A stretch of 64,000 bases of DNA from Herbidospora solisilvae (GTDB lineage Bacteria; Actinomycetota; Actinomycetes; Streptosporangiales; Streptosporangiaceae): positions 367,644-431,643 of the forward strand of contig NZ_WXEW01000010.1 of NCBI RefSeq assembly GCF_009901565.1. The letters run 5' to 3'. Each line of letters starts with the position of its first letter. The first letter of the stretch is position 1. The position numbers were made by a program, and so were the translations under genes. The notes under the pieces are model-generated. The model ran no database searches. It was not told where the DNA came from and saw only the letters and a program-made list of their open reading frames with translations. Below are positions 35,798 to 44,425 of this stretch, piece after piece.

Positions 35798-37146
35798 GCG
35801 AAGGCCGGTAGGAAACGTTTCTGTTCGGCGATGAGGGCGTCGGTGAGCCGGGCGGCGGCTTCGGGGTCGGTCACCGCGCCGTCGGCGATCATCGCCTCCA
35901 CCGCGAGGTCGCGTGAGCCCGTCATGGCCGCTTCGACCGCCAGGTAGACCGAGGTCAGGCGGCGGGCCAGGATCGCGGTAAGCGGGGCCGACAGGTCGGG
36001 CACCGACACCGGGCGCAGGCCCCGGGCGGTGGCCACGCCGGGGATCTCCAGTGCCGCGTCGTCGGGCAGGCCGGGGACCGCGCCCCGGTTCGGCACGTTG
36101 ACCGAGAACATCTGTCTCTGGTCCAGCTCGATCGAGCGGATGATCGCGATGAGCTGCTCCTGCTCGCCCGTCGAGCGGTCGAAGACGGTCTCGTCGAGCG
36201 GGGCCTCGCCGAGCGCCTGGGCGCGCATGCCCTGGTAGCGGTTCTCGCCCCACTCAAGGATCTCCGGCACCGAGAAGGCGTCCACGCCGAGGGTCTTGCC
36301 GTAGTAGGAGCCGCCCGCCCAGCGCTCGGGGAAGAACTCCAGCACGTGGCGGTCGTTGGCGGCCGGGTAGGCGCCGTACCGCTGGAAGATCTCCCAGGAG
36401 AACGGGTTGTGCCAGGCCTTGCCGTTCTCCCAGATGGAGCCGATGTCCTGCGGCTCGGGCGCGACGGCCAGCTCGCGGGCCACCTTCTCCCGCACGCCGG
36501 GCCAGGCGTCGGCGCCGTTGTGGCGGAAGTCGTAGATGAAGGTCAGGTGGTTGATGCCGGCGTACAGGGTGGAGGTCTCCTCGAAGGGGAGACCGGCGAA
36601 GGCGGCCAGTTCGCGCTGCACGTGGTGCATGCCGTGGCACAGGCCGACGACCTCGACCCCGGCGTGGCGGGTCATCGCGTACACGTTGGCGGTCATCGGG
36701 TTGCTGTAGTTGAAGAAGAACGCCCCGGGCGCGAGCGCCTTGACGTCACGGGCGATCTCGACCATGACCGGGACGGTGCGCAGCAGGCGGGAGATGCCGC
36801 CGGGCATCACCGAGTCGCCGACCGGCTGGTAGATCCCGTGCCTGATGCAGACGTCGTGGTCGGCCTGCCACGCGGGCCGGCCGCCGACGCCGACGCAGGT
36901 CACGACGTAGTCGGCGCCCGGCAGCATCTCCCGGCGGTCCGTGGAGGAGCGCACGGTGATGCGGTCGCCCGCGCCCCTGGCCTCGACCATCAGCCCGGCC
37001 AGCCGGGCGGCCACGCCGAGCGCCTCCTCGTTGACGTCCACGAGGCGGATCTCCCACGCCCCGAGGTCGTCGGCCGAGATCAGGTCGGCCAGCAGGCCCC
37101 TGGTGAAGACGGCCGAACCTGCTCCGATCAGGACCAGGACCTTCAT
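35794..37146 (-). CDS. GH4-family NAD-dependent glycosidase
   Basis: This is a 450-aa GH4 enzyme. The NAD-binding motif is IGAGSAVFTRGL. The substrate and metal sites appear in NYSNPM, GLCHGMHH (Cys/His metal ligands) and AGINHLTF. GH4 enzymes oxidise C3, eliminate the aglycone and re-reduce, needing NAD and Mn(II). The CHG tetrad resembles alpha-glucosidase/alpha-glucuronidase members more than CHSV alpha-galactosidases or CN-type 6-phosphoglycosidases, judged from memory of the subfamilies. It sits between the DeoR regulator and the repeat array. Confidence 0.86.
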   Translation of the reverse strand: MKVLVLIGAGSAVFTRGLLADLISADDLGAWEIRLVDVNEEALGVAARLAGLMVEARGAGDRITVRSSTDRREMLPGADYVVTCVGVGGRPAWQADHDVCIRHGIYQPVGDSVMPGGISRLLRTVPVMVEIARDVKALAPGAFFFNYSNPMTANVYAMTRHAGVEVVGLCHGMHHVQRELAAFAGLPFEETSTLYAGINHLTFIYDFRHNGADAWPGVREKVARELAVAPEPQDIGSIWENGKAWHNPFSWEIFQRYGAYPAANDRHVLEFFPERWAGGSYYGKTLGVDAFSVPEILEWGENRYQGMRAQALGEAPLDETVFDRSTGEQEQLIAIIRSIELDQRQMFSVNVPNRGAVPGLPDDAALEIPGVATARGLRPVSVPDLSAPLTAILARRLTSVYLAVEAAMTGSRDLAVEAMIADGAVTDPEAAARLTDALIAEQKRFLPAFA

Positions 37147-37158
37147 GGTGCTCCTATC

Positions 37159-37929
37159 TCAGGTGGAAACGACGGTGACGCCCGCGCCTTCGAGCGCGGT
37201 CACCGCCTCGACCGGCGCGGCCGTGTCGGTCACGACCGTGTCGATGCGCGACAGCGGCGCGATGCGCACGGCGCTGCGCTGGGTGAACTTGCTGTGGTCG
37301 GCGAGCACGACGAGCCGGGTGGCCGCCGCGATCATGTTGCGGTCGGTCTCGGCCTCGGCCAGGTGGGCGCCGAGCATCCCGTACGCCGGATCGATGCCGT
37401 AGGCGCTGAAGAAGCCGACGTCGATGTGCACGTCGTTGAGCGCCTGGCTGGTGAGGTGGCCGAGCAGCGACAACTCGGCGTTGCGCATCAGGCCGCCCAG
37501 CACGAGCACCTGCGTGGTCTCCGAGGCCATGCCGATCGCGTACGCGATGGCGACCGAGTTGGTCACCACGGTGACGTCCGGGACCGTGACCAGGTGGGGC
37601 ACCATCTGGGCCGTGGTCGAGCCGCCGGTCAGCAGCACCGCGCTGCCGGGCGTCACGAGCCGGGCCGCCGCGGCGGCGATGCGGCGTTTCTCGTCGAGGT
37701 TGCGGATCGAGCGTTCGACCATGGGCGTCTCGGCGACCTCCGGGCCGCCGTCCACGGCGACCGCGCCGCCGTGGACCCGGCGCAGCAGGCCGCGTTCGTC
37801 CATCTCGTCGAGGTCGCGGCGCACCGTGGAGACGCTCACGTTGAGCAGGGCCGCGAGGTCGTCCACGCTCACCGACCCTCGGCTGCGCACGTGGGAGAGC
37901 AGTTCGCTCCGGCGCCTCTCGCTCAGCAT
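37159..37929 (-). CDS. DeoR/GlpR-family repressor
   Basis: This is a 256-aa protein with an N-terminal DeoR winged helix (MLSERRRSELLSHVRSRGSV; LLNVSVSTVRRDLDEMDERGLLRRVHGGA) and a C-terminal sugar-phosphate isomerase-like sensor domain (LLTGGSTTAQMVPHL; VLADHSKF). Such sensors bind phosphorylated sugars. Its ATG overlaps the stop of the dehydrogenase gene by one base. It probably controls this operon and perhaps the divergent kinase operon. Confidence 0.9.
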   Translation of the reverse strand: MLSERRRSELLSHVRSRGSVSVDDLAALLNVSVSTVRRDLDEMDERGLLRRVHGGAVAVDGGPEVAETPMVERSIRNLDEKRRIAAAAARLVTPGSAVLLTGGSTTAQMVPHLVTVPDVTVVTNSVAIAYAIGMASETTQVLVLGGLMRNAELSLLGHLTSQALNDVHIDVGFFSAYGIDPAYGMLGAHLAEAETDRNMIAAATRLVVLADHSKFTQRSAVRIAPLSRIDTVVTDTAAPVEAVTALEGAGVTVVST

Positions 37930-38918
37930 CAGTAGCCGGCCTTTCTGTCCACAAGATTCAGCAGGGGGCGGCCCTCGACCAGCCGCCGCAGATTCTCGGT
38001 GAACAGAACGCGGACATGATCGTGGTAGCCGGGCGCGAATCCTGCCACGTGCGGAGTGATCAGGACATTGCTTTCCGACCAGAAAGGACTGCTTTCCGGC
38101 AGCGGTTCCTCGGCGAACACGTCGGAGATGAGGTAGCCGACCTGCCCGCTTCTGAGGGCGGCCAGCAGCGCGTCCTCGTCGACGACCCCGCCCCGGGCGC
38201 CGTTGATGACCACGGCACCCGGCTTGAGCTGGGTGAACGCGTCGGCGTCCAGCAGATGGTGGGTCTCGTCGGTGTGCGGGACGGTCAGCACGACGTAGTC
38301 GGAGCGGGCCAGCAGGCCGGGCAGGCCCTCGGGCCCGACGACCTCGGCGGGGGTCTCGTCGGCGACCTCGCTGAACCGTTCGCCCGCCCGAGTCCCGCCC
38401 CGGCGCATGCCGATGACGTTCATGCCGAAGGCGTGCGCGAGGCGGCCGATCTCCTGGCCGATGCGGCCGTAGCCGACGATGCCCACGGTGGAGCCGGGGA
38501 TCATGCGCGGCATGAGCCGGTTCCACCGGTAGTCGAGATCGGGCCAGTGGCGGTCGCCGTTCAGGCCGATGATGTGCGGCAGGTGGTGGGCGTGCGCGAG
38601 GATCATCATCAGCACCCACTCGGCCAGCGGTTTCGGGGAGACGCCCCCGATGGTGGTGACGTCGACCTCCGAGTCCCACAGGTCGGTGCCCTTGACGTGG
38701 TCGCAGCCGCTCGTGTCGAGCTGCACCCAGCGCAGCCGGGGGGCCGCGCCGGCTTTCGGGAACGCGGTGTTGGTGTAGAGCACGTCGGTCTCGGCCAGCA
38801 CATCGGCCGGGATCTCCTCGGCGCTGCGGGCCAGGTGCCTGCGCACCCGCACGCCGGGCACGGTCACGGCGGCAAGCCAGTCGTCGTCGAAGTCGAGGGT
38901 CACCAGCACGTTGATCAT
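37929..38918 (-). CDS. D-isomer-specific 2-hydroxyacid dehydrogenase
   Basis: This is a 329-aa NAD(P)-dependent dehydrogenase. The cofactor motif is VGIVGYGRIGQEIG. The catalytic Arg lies in NGARGGVVDED, Glu in VFAEEPLPESSPFW and His in ITPHVAG. It interconverts 2-hydroxyacids and 2-ketoacids. In this operon it could reduce or oxidise the hydroxyacid released by the FAH enzyme, or act on glyoxylate/hydroxypyruvate. The gene is 11 nt after the second permease gene. Confidence 0.88.
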   Translation of the reverse strand: MINVLVTLDFDDDWLAAVTVPGVRVRRHLARSAEEIPADVLAETDVLYTNTAFPKAGAAPRLRWVQLDTSGCDHVKGTDLWDSEVDVTTIGGVSPKPLAEWVLMMILAHAHHLPHIIGLNGDRHWPDLDYRWNRLMPRMIPGSTVGIVGYGRIGQEIGRLAHAFGMNVIGMRRGGTRAGERFSEVADETPAEVVGPEGLPGLLARSDYVVLTVPHTDETHHLLDADAFTQLKPGAVVINGARGGVVDEDALLAALRSGQVGYLISDVFAEEPLPESSPFWSESNVLITPHVAGFAPGYHDHVRVLFTENLRRLVEGRPLLNLVDRKAGY

Positions 38919-38929
38919 CGGGGGAGTCC

Positions 38930-39733
38930 TCACTTGATGCCCGATCGGGCCATGCCTTCGACGAAGTGCCGCTGGAACAGGGCGAACACGATGATCATCG
39001 GGATCATCGACAGGAGCGACATCGCCATCAGCGAGCCGTAGTCCTGGCCGTACTGGTTCTTCAGGAACAGCAGGCCGACCTGGAGGGTGTAGCTTTCCGG
39101 GTCCTTCAGCACGATCAGCGGCCAGGCGAACTCGTTCCACCGCCACATGAACGTGAAGATGACCAGCACCGCGATCAGCGGACGGCACAGCGGCAGCACG
39201 ACCGTGCGGAAGATGCGCCACTGGCTCGACCCGTCGCACTGCGCGGCCTCGATCAGCTCGTCGGGGATCGCCATCATGAACTGCCGGGCCATGAACAACC
39301 CGAACGCCTCTGCCAGCCGGGGCACGATGACGCCCCAGTCGCTGCCGATCAGCCCGAAGTCCACCACCAGGTGGAACTGCGGCACCATCACGACCTGCAC
39401 CGGCACCATCAGCGTGCTGATGATGAGGATGAACAGCACGTTCCGGCCGGGGAAGCGCAACTTGGCGAAGGCGTAGCCGGCCATCAGGTTGATGACCACG
39501 GTCAGCACGACGGCGACGACGGCGATGAACACCGAGTTCACCGCCCACATGCCGTAGGGGAACTTGCTCAGCGGGTCGGTCAGGTTCTCCCACCGCACGC
39601 TCGTCGGCCACAGGTGCAGCCCGGGGCCGCGCATGTCGGCCGAGGAGGAGATCGCGGTGACGACCATCCAGTAGACGGGGAACAACATCGCGACCGCCCC
39701 GGTGATCGCGAACGCCAGGCGATAGCGCGTCAT
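38930..39733 (-). CDS. ABC sugar transporter permease (MalG-like)
   Basis: This is a 267-aa permease with six predicted helices and the EAA loop IEAAQCDGSSQWRIFRTVVLPL. The C-terminus FVEGMARSGIK is a MalG signature. The start overlaps the previous permease stop as ATGA. No ATP-binding subunit is encoded nearby, so the same shared ATPase as for the galactoside importer is likely. Confidence 0.88.
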   Translation of the reverse strand: MTRYRLAFAITGAVAMLFPVYWMVVTAISSSADMRGPGLHLWPTSVRWENLTDPLSKFPYGMWAVNSVFIAVVAVVLTVVINLMAGYAFAKLRFPGRNVLFILIISTLMVPVQVVMVPQFHLVVDFGLIGSDWGVIVPRLAEAFGLFMARQFMMAIPDELIEAAQCDGSSQWRIFRTVVLPLCRPLIAVLVIFTFMWRWNEFAWPLIVLKDPESYTLQVGLLFLKNQYGQDYGSLMAMSLLSMIPMIIVFALFQRHFVEGMARSGIK

Positions 39734-40614
39734 GCGACGTCCCTCCGCTTGTTCACACGCCACTGGACGATCGTCATGACCAGGACGATGAGGTAGAGCA
39801 CGACGCCGATGGCCGAGGCGTAACCCTGCTGCCGCTGCTCGAACCCGGCGGAGTACGCGTAGGTGACGAGCATCGTGGTCGAGTTGCCGGGGCCGCCGCC
39901 GGTCATGACGTAGACGATGTCGAAGACCTGGAAGCTGTTGATGATGCCGATCACGATCAGGAAGAACGTGGTCGGGCCGAGTTGCGGGATCGTGATGCGG
40001 CGCAGCGTCGCCCACCGGGAGGCGCCGTCGCAGCGGGCCGCCTCGAACACCTCGCGCGGGATGCCCTGGAGCGCGGCGAGGTAGACGACCATGTTGAAGC
40101 CGAGGCCGATCCACAGGCTGATGGCCACCAGCGACAACAACGCCGGCACGCCTTCGGACTGCCACGGCACCGGGCCGAGCCCGACGACGTCCAGGACGCG
40201 GTTGACCAGGCCGATGTCCTCGTTGAACAACCAGGCGCCGATGAGCGCGCTGCTCACGCCCGAGATGACGGCGGGCAGGTAGTAGACCGCCCGGATCAGT
40301 CCCCGGGCGGGCATGCGCCTGTTGAGCAGCAGCGCCGCCGCCAGGCCCGCGACCAGGCACAGCGGCACCGAGATCGCGGTGTAGAGGGCGGTGTTCCACA
40401 ACGCCGTCCAGAAGATCTTGTCGCTCAGGATCTCCTGGTAGTTCTGCAGCCCCACCCATTTGGCGATGCCGAAACCGCGGGTCTGCTGGAGGCTGATCCA
40501 GAAGACCTGGATCAGCGGCCAGAACATGAAGACCGCGAAGACGGCCACCGCCGGTGCGGCGAACGCCAGGCCGGTCAGCGCCTCGCGCGCCCGCCGCGTC
40601 CGGACCGTTGCCAT
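39730..40614 (-). CDS. ABC sugar transporter permease (MalF-like)
   Basis: This is a 294-aa permease with six predicted helices and the EAA loop FEAARCDGASRWATLRRITIPQL. GAGGAGG lies 4 nt before the ATG, one of the strongest ribosome sites in the window. It follows the binding-protein gene by 11 nt and is coupled to the next permease. Confidence 0.88.
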   Translation of the reverse strand: MATVRTRRAREALTGLAFAAPAVAVFAVFMFWPLIQVFWISLQQTRGFGIAKWVGLQNYQEILSDKIFWTALWNTALYTAISVPLCLVAGLAAALLLNRRMPARGLIRAVYYLPAVISGVSSALIGAWLFNEDIGLVNRVLDVVGLGPVPWQSEGVPALLSLVAISLWIGLGFNMVVYLAALQGIPREVFEAARCDGASRWATLRRITIPQLGPTTFFLIVIGIINSFQVFDIVYVMTGGGPGNSTTMLVTYAYSAGFEQRQQGYASAIGVVLYLIVLVMTIVQWRVNKRRDVA

Positions 40615-40625
40615 CGGGCCTCCTC

Positions 40626-41960
40626 TTAGGCGGACAGCGCCTTCTCGATCGCGGTGCCGATCGCGCCGACGGTGTCGTCGGCGGACTGGCCGCCGGTGAA
40701 GTAGCCCTCCAGGTTCTGCACCAGCGCGTCGTTCACGCCGGAGAAACCGGGCAGGGTGACGAACTGGACCAGGTCGGCGGGCATGGTGGTGGCTTGCTGC
40801 TGGAAGACCGGCATCAGGTCGGGGGAGACGGCGTAGTTCAGCTTGGCGCCGGCCAGGTCCTTGCGGGCCGGGAGCACCGTCGTCTGCTCGCAGAACAGCT
40901 GCATGTTGGCCGGTTCGGCGAGGAACTTGGCGAACGCGGCGGCGGCCTCGGGCGCCTTGCTCTGCGTGGTCACCGCGACCGCGTTGCCGCCGAGGTCGGA
41001 GGCGGCGCCGGCCGGGCCCTTGGGCAGGAAGGTCGCGCCGATCTCGATGCCCTTGGCGGTGTTGCTGATGTCGGGCAGTAGGAAGTCGCCGACGAACGCC
41101 ATGGAGATCTTGCCGGAGCCGAACACGAGGTCGGGGCTGTTGGCCGTCTTGACCATCATGTTCTTCGGCATCAGGCCCTTGTCGTAGAACGACTTGGTGA
41201 ACTCCAGGGTCTGGCGGGCCTGCGGCGAGTCGAACACGACGCTCTTGCCGTCGGGGCCCAGGGCCTTGCCGCCCGCCTGCCAGAGCCAGTTGAACCAGCG
41301 GTAGGCGCCGTACTGCTGCCAGTTGACGCCGAAGGCGGCGGTCGCGCCGGTGCCGGCGGCGTTCAGCTTCTCGGCGACCTCCAGGAACTGCTCCCAGGTC
41401 CAGGCGGTGTCGAGGGTGGTCGGCACGTCGGTGATGCCGGCCTTCGCGAAGTGCGCCTTGTTGTAGAGGATCGCGCTCGTGTCGGTGTGGTGCGGGACGC
41501 CGTAGGGCTTGCCCTCGTACTGCACGCCGGCCCACAGGGCGTCGATGAACTGGGCCGAGTCCGCGCCGATCGTCGCCGACAGGTCGGTCAGCACGCCCTG
41601 CGAGCTGTAGATGCCGATGTCGTTGTAGGTGACGCGGAACAGGTCGGGGCCCTGGCCCGACTGCAGCCGGGCGTCGAGGGTGGTGCGCATCTGGTCGTAC
41701 GGAAGCTGCTCGACCTTCACCTTCACGCCCGGGTTGGCCTTCTCGAAGGCGCGGGCGACGGTGTTGAAGGCGGCCATCTCGGCGTCCGAACCCCAGACGG
41801 AGAACGTCAGGTCACCGGTGGCGGCGCCGGCGCTCGCGGCGGCGGCGGGGGCGCTGGTGCCGGCGTCACCGCCGCCACAGGCGGCGAGGGCGCTCGCGGC
41901 GGCGGCGCCCGCGGCCGTCATACCGGCCGCGCGGAGGAACTGGCGGCGGTTGAAATTCAT
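40626..41960 (-). CDS. ABC sugar transporter, Tat-exported binding lipoprotein
   Basis: This is a 444-aa solute-binding protein. It begins with a twin-arginine signal (NRRQFLRAAG) and a lipobox (ALAAC), predicting Tat export and lipid anchoring. The mature part is a family 1 sugar-binding fold (TFSVWGSDAEMAAFNTVARAF; YGVPHHTDTSAILYNKAHF). GGGAGG lies 6 nt before the ATG. It is the first gene of the minus-strand operon. The substrate is unknown; GH4 and the sugar-acid enzymes downstream suggest a glycoside of an uncommon sugar. Confidence 0.9.
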   Translation of the reverse strand: MNFNRRQFLRAAGMTAAGAAAASALAACGGGDAGTSAPAAAASAGAATGDLTFSVWGSDAEMAAFNTVARAFEKANPGVKVKVEQLPYDQMRTTLDARLQSGQGPDLFRVTYNDIGIYSSQGVLTDLSATIGADSAQFIDALWAGVQYEGKPYGVPHHTDTSAILYNKAHFAKAGITDVPTTLDTAWTWEQFLEVAEKLNAAGTGATAAFGVNWQQYGAYRWFNWLWQAGGKALGPDGKSVVFDSPQARQTLEFTKSFYDKGLMPKNMMVKTANSPDLVFGSGKISMAFVGDFLLPDISNTAKGIEIGATFLPKGPAGAASDLGGNAVAVTTQSKAPEAAAAFAKFLAEPANMQLFCEQTTVLPARKDLAGAKLNYAVSPDLMPVFQQQATTMPADLVQFVTLPGFSGVNDALVQNLEGYFTGGQSADDTVGAIGTAIEKALSA

Positions 41961-41995
41961 GGGGGGCCTCCCTTGGGCTCCGGCCTGGTGTGCAG

Positions 41996-42025
41996 TTCCT
42001 ATCAACTTCACGCAGAAAACGTCAA
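41996..42025 (-). promoter_or_regulatory. Probable promoter of the GH4/ABC operon
   Basis: On the minus strand TTGACG (42025-42020) is followed at 18 bp by TAGGAA (42001-41996), about 35 nt before the binding-protein ATG. The -35 is close to consensus and the -10 is weak. The region is AT-rich and lies back-to-back with a plus-strand promoter. Confidence 0.45.
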
Positions 42026-42044
42026 TACATCGCAAAATGGTCAC

Positions 42045-42073
42045 TTGACAGTCACGACGGCCGTCTCTACGGT
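42045..42073 (+). promoter_or_regulatory. Consensus promoter TTGACA-17-TACGGT, leaderless
   Basis: A perfect -35 TTGACA (42045-42050), exactly 17 bp, then TACGGT (42068-42073). An ATG lies 6 nt further at 42080. This is the best sigma-70-type promoter I found. It points into a 35-codon frame and then antisense through the NAD(P)-binding gene towards the kinase operon. Confidence 0.65.
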
Positions 42074-42079
42074 CCTGAA

Positions 42080-42187
42080 ATGACAGATCTGCGCGTTTTT
42101 GAGAGTTTCGGGGGATCGGCGTGCGCGTTCAGGCGGGGCGGTCGCCCCAAGGGCGGGTCACGCCGAGCACCGCGTCGTCCCCGCTGA
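42080..42187 (+). CDS. Short leaderless ORF of unknown function
   Basis: A 35-codon frame starts MTDLRVFESFGGSA exactly where the strong promoter would begin transcription. The second half is Arg/Gly/Pro-rich and overlaps the end of the minus-strand NAD(P)-binding gene. It may be a leader peptide or the stump of a lost gene. No homology is recognised. Confidence 0.3.
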   Translation: MTDLRVFESFGGSACAFRRGGRPKGGSRRAPRRPR

Positions 42188-42599
42188 AGGCAAGCTCCAG
42201 GGCGGCGGCGGAGACCTCTTCCGGGGTGTGCCACCGGCCGGTCGGGTGCCAGCCCAGGATCAGCCGCGGCCGGTCCGGCAGCGGGGGCCGCGGCCCGTCG
42301 GGCGCGGCGTACGCGCTGGTCAGCACCTGGACGACCCGGTCGGCGCGGGCGTCGACGACGTCCCAGGCGGCCTGGTCGCCGAACGGGAGATACGCCAGCG
42401 CCAGGTCGAAGCGCCGGTCACCCAGGGCCGTCACGAAACTGGGCACATTTGTAACGTCTGCTAGCACTATGTCGCCAATGTCTGAAGTGCGATGTTTGTT
42501 GCGCGAAACGATAGAAACGACCATCCCTCTGGCGGCCAATCCCACCACGGCCGGAGCCAGGATCCCCGTACCTCCGATGACCAGGACGTGACCTGACAT
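42129..42599 (-). CDS. Short Rossmann-fold NAD(P)-binding protein
   Basis: This is a 156-aa protein. It begins with a clear dinucleotide-binding turn (HVLVIGGTGILAPAVVGLA) and ends in LGVTRPWGDRPA. It is much shorter than typical epimerases or SDRs and lacks a YxxxK motif, so it may be a cofactor-binding regulator or a reduced enzyme. AGGAGG lies 9 nt before the ATG, inside the codons of the divergent kinase gene. The two start codons overlap in CATG at 42597-42600. Residues near 20-55 use many rare AT-rich codons. Confidence 0.7.
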   Translation of the reverse strand: MSGHVLVIGGTGILAPAVVGLAARGMVVSIVSRNKHRTSDIGDIVLADVTNVPSFVTALGDRRFDLALAYLPFGDQAAWDVVDARADRVVQVLTSAYAAPDGPRPPLPDRPRLILGWHPTGRWHTPEEVSAAALELAFSGDDAVLGVTRPWGDRPA

Positions 42600-43524
42600 G
42601 GAATTCGACCTCCTCGTGGCAGGGGAGCTGAACGCGGACGTCGTCGTCGAGTGCGGCGACGTGCGGCCGACGTTCGGGCAGGTCGAGGAGATCGTGGAGG
42701 ACGCCACGATCGTCCTCGGCAGCTCCGGCGCGATCACCGCCTGCGGGGCGGCCCGGCTCGGCGCCCGCGTCGCCATGGCCGGGGTGGTCGGCGACGACTG
42801 GCTCGGGGACTTCGTGCTCGACCGGCTGGCCGAGCGCGGGGTGGACACACGCTACTGCCTGCGCAGACCAGGCCGGCGCACCGGGATGACCGTCGTACTG
42901 GGGGCCCGCGGCGACCGCTCGATGCTGACCTTCCCCGGCGAGATCGGCCGGCTGGCCGCTGCCGACGTGCCCGCCGAGGCGCTCGCCGCCGCGCGGCACC
43001 TCCACGTCAGCTCCTACTTCCTCCAGTACGACCTGTGGGCCGGCCTGCCCGCCCTGGTGCAGGAGTTCGCCGGGACGACGTCGGTCGACCCCAACTGGGA
43101 CCCGTCCCGCTCCTTCGACCACGGGCTGCCGGCGCTGCTGCCCCACCTCGACTACCTGCTGCCGAACGAGCAGGAGGCCGAGCACATCGCCCGCGCCAAC
43201 GGCGGGCCGCTGACCTGCGGGCTGGTGGTGAAACGCGGCGGCGACGGCGCCACCCTGAACCTGCCCGACGGCACCGCCCTCAGCGTGGACGCCCCCGCGA
43301 TCACCCCGGTCGAGACGACCGGCGCGGGCGACTCCTTCGACGCCGGTTTCCTGGCCACCCTCCTGCGCGGCGGCACCCACGCCGAAGCGCTGCGCGTCGC
43401 CTCCGCCTGCGGCGCCCTCTCGACCCAGGGGCTCGGCGGCACCGCCGCGCAGCCCACCCTCCCCGAGGCGCTCGAACTCGCGGGCACCCTCACCGTCCAC
43501 GATCTCCAGGAGACCCAGAAGTGA
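42598..43524 (+). CDS. PfkB-family carbohydrate kinase
   Basis: This is a 308-aa ribokinase-family kinase: GELNADVVVECG, GSSGAITACGAARLGARVAMAGVVG, and the anion-hole/catalytic motif VETTGAGDSFDAGF. The substrate is uncertain; an amino sugar or ketose phosphate is likely from the neighbours. The ATG has no ribosome site and shares bases with the divergent gene's start. GTG at 42616 is a possible alternative. It is the first gene of a seven-gene operon, with the next gene overlapping as GTGA. Confidence 0.85.
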   Translation: MEFDLLVAGELNADVVVECGDVRPTFGQVEEIVEDATIVLGSSGAITACGAARLGARVAMAGVVGDDWLGDFVLDRLAERGVDTRYCLRRPGRRTGMTVVLGARGDRSMLTFPGEIGRLAAADVPAEALAAARHLHVSSYFLQYDLWAGLPALVQEFAGTTSVDPNWDPSRSFDHGLPALLPHLDYLLPNEQEAEHIARANGGPLTCGLVVKRGGDGATLNLPDGTALSVDAPAITPVETTGAGDSFDAGFLATLLRGGTHAEALRVASACGALSTQGLGGTAAQPTLPEALELAGTLTVHDLQETQK

Positions 43525-44423
43525 CCGCAACGACCGCCCCCGAGCTGGCCCGGCGCACGCAGGCCGAAGTGGAGTCCCAGCCGGACACCTGGCGTCGCGC
43601 CATCGACCTGGCCGCCGCGACCGGCGTGCTGCCCGCCGCCGGCGCGAACGTGCTCGGTGTCGGCTGCGGCACCTCCTACTACATCCTCGAAAGCTACGCC
43701 CGCCGCCGTCAGCAGCTCGGCCAGGGCCGCACCCGCGCCGCCATCGCCACCGAACTCGACGACGACGACGCCTACGACGCGGCGATCCTGCTGTCCCGCT
43801 CGGGCACCACCAGCGACCTGGTCAGGGTCGCCCGCGACCTGTCGCGGCGCACCCGCACGATCGCGATCACCGGCACCGCCGGCTCGCCGATCACCGAGGC
43901 CGCGCACGAGACGATCGTGATGGACTTCGCCGACGAGCACTCGGTCGTGCAGACCCGCTACGCCACCTCCGCGCTGACCCTGCTGCGCGCCTCGATCGGC
44001 GACGACGTGGCGGGCCTGCCCGACCTCGCCCGCGCCGCGCTGGCCGGGCCGCTGGTCGCCGACCCTGCCGACTACGACCACGTCGTCTTCCTCGGCACGG
44101 GCTGGGCGCGCGGCCTGGCGGAGGAGGCCGCTCTCAAGCTGCGCGAGTCGGCCCGGTTGTGGACGGAGTCGTACGCGAGCCTCGAATACCGGCACGGCCC
44201 CATCGCCTGCGCCTCGCCGCGCAGCCTCGTGTGGGCGCTCGGCCCGCTGCCCGCCGACGTCGTCGAGGCCGTGAACGCGACCGGGGCCACGCTCCGCGTC
44301 GCGACCGGCGACCCGCAGGCCGAGCTGGTCCGGGTGCACCGCCTGGCCGTCGCCTACGCCCGGTACCGGGGGCTGGAGTGCGACAGCCCCGAGCACCTGT
44401 CCCGTTCGGTCGTCGTGGAGTAA
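43521..44423 (+). CDS. SIS-domain aldose-ketose isomerase/deaminase (AgaS-like)
   Basis: This is a 300-aa protein with two sugar-isomerase domains like the C-terminal half of glucosamine-6-P synthase: GVGCGTSYYILESYARR, LLSRSGTTSDLVRVARD, then FLGTGWARGLAEEAALKLRE and YRHGPIACA. AgaS-type members convert galactosamine-6-P to tagatose-6-P and ammonia. That reaction fits the downstream kinase and class II aldolase. GGAGA lies 8 nt before the GTG. Confidence 0.82.
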   Translation: MTATTAPELARRTQAEVESQPDTWRRAIDLAAATGVLPAAGANVLGVGCGTSYYILESYARRRQQLGQGRTRAAIATELDDDDAYDAAILLSRSGTTSDLVRVARDLSRRTRTIAITGTAGSPITEAAHETIVMDFADEHSVVQTRYATSALTLLRASIGDDVAGLPDLARAALAGPLVADPADYDHVVFLGTGWARGLAEEAALKLRESARLWTESYASLEYRHGPIACASPRSLVWALGPLPADVVEAVNATGATLRVATGDPQAELVRVHRLAVAYARYRGLECDSPEHLSRSVVVE

Positions 44424-44425
44424 CC

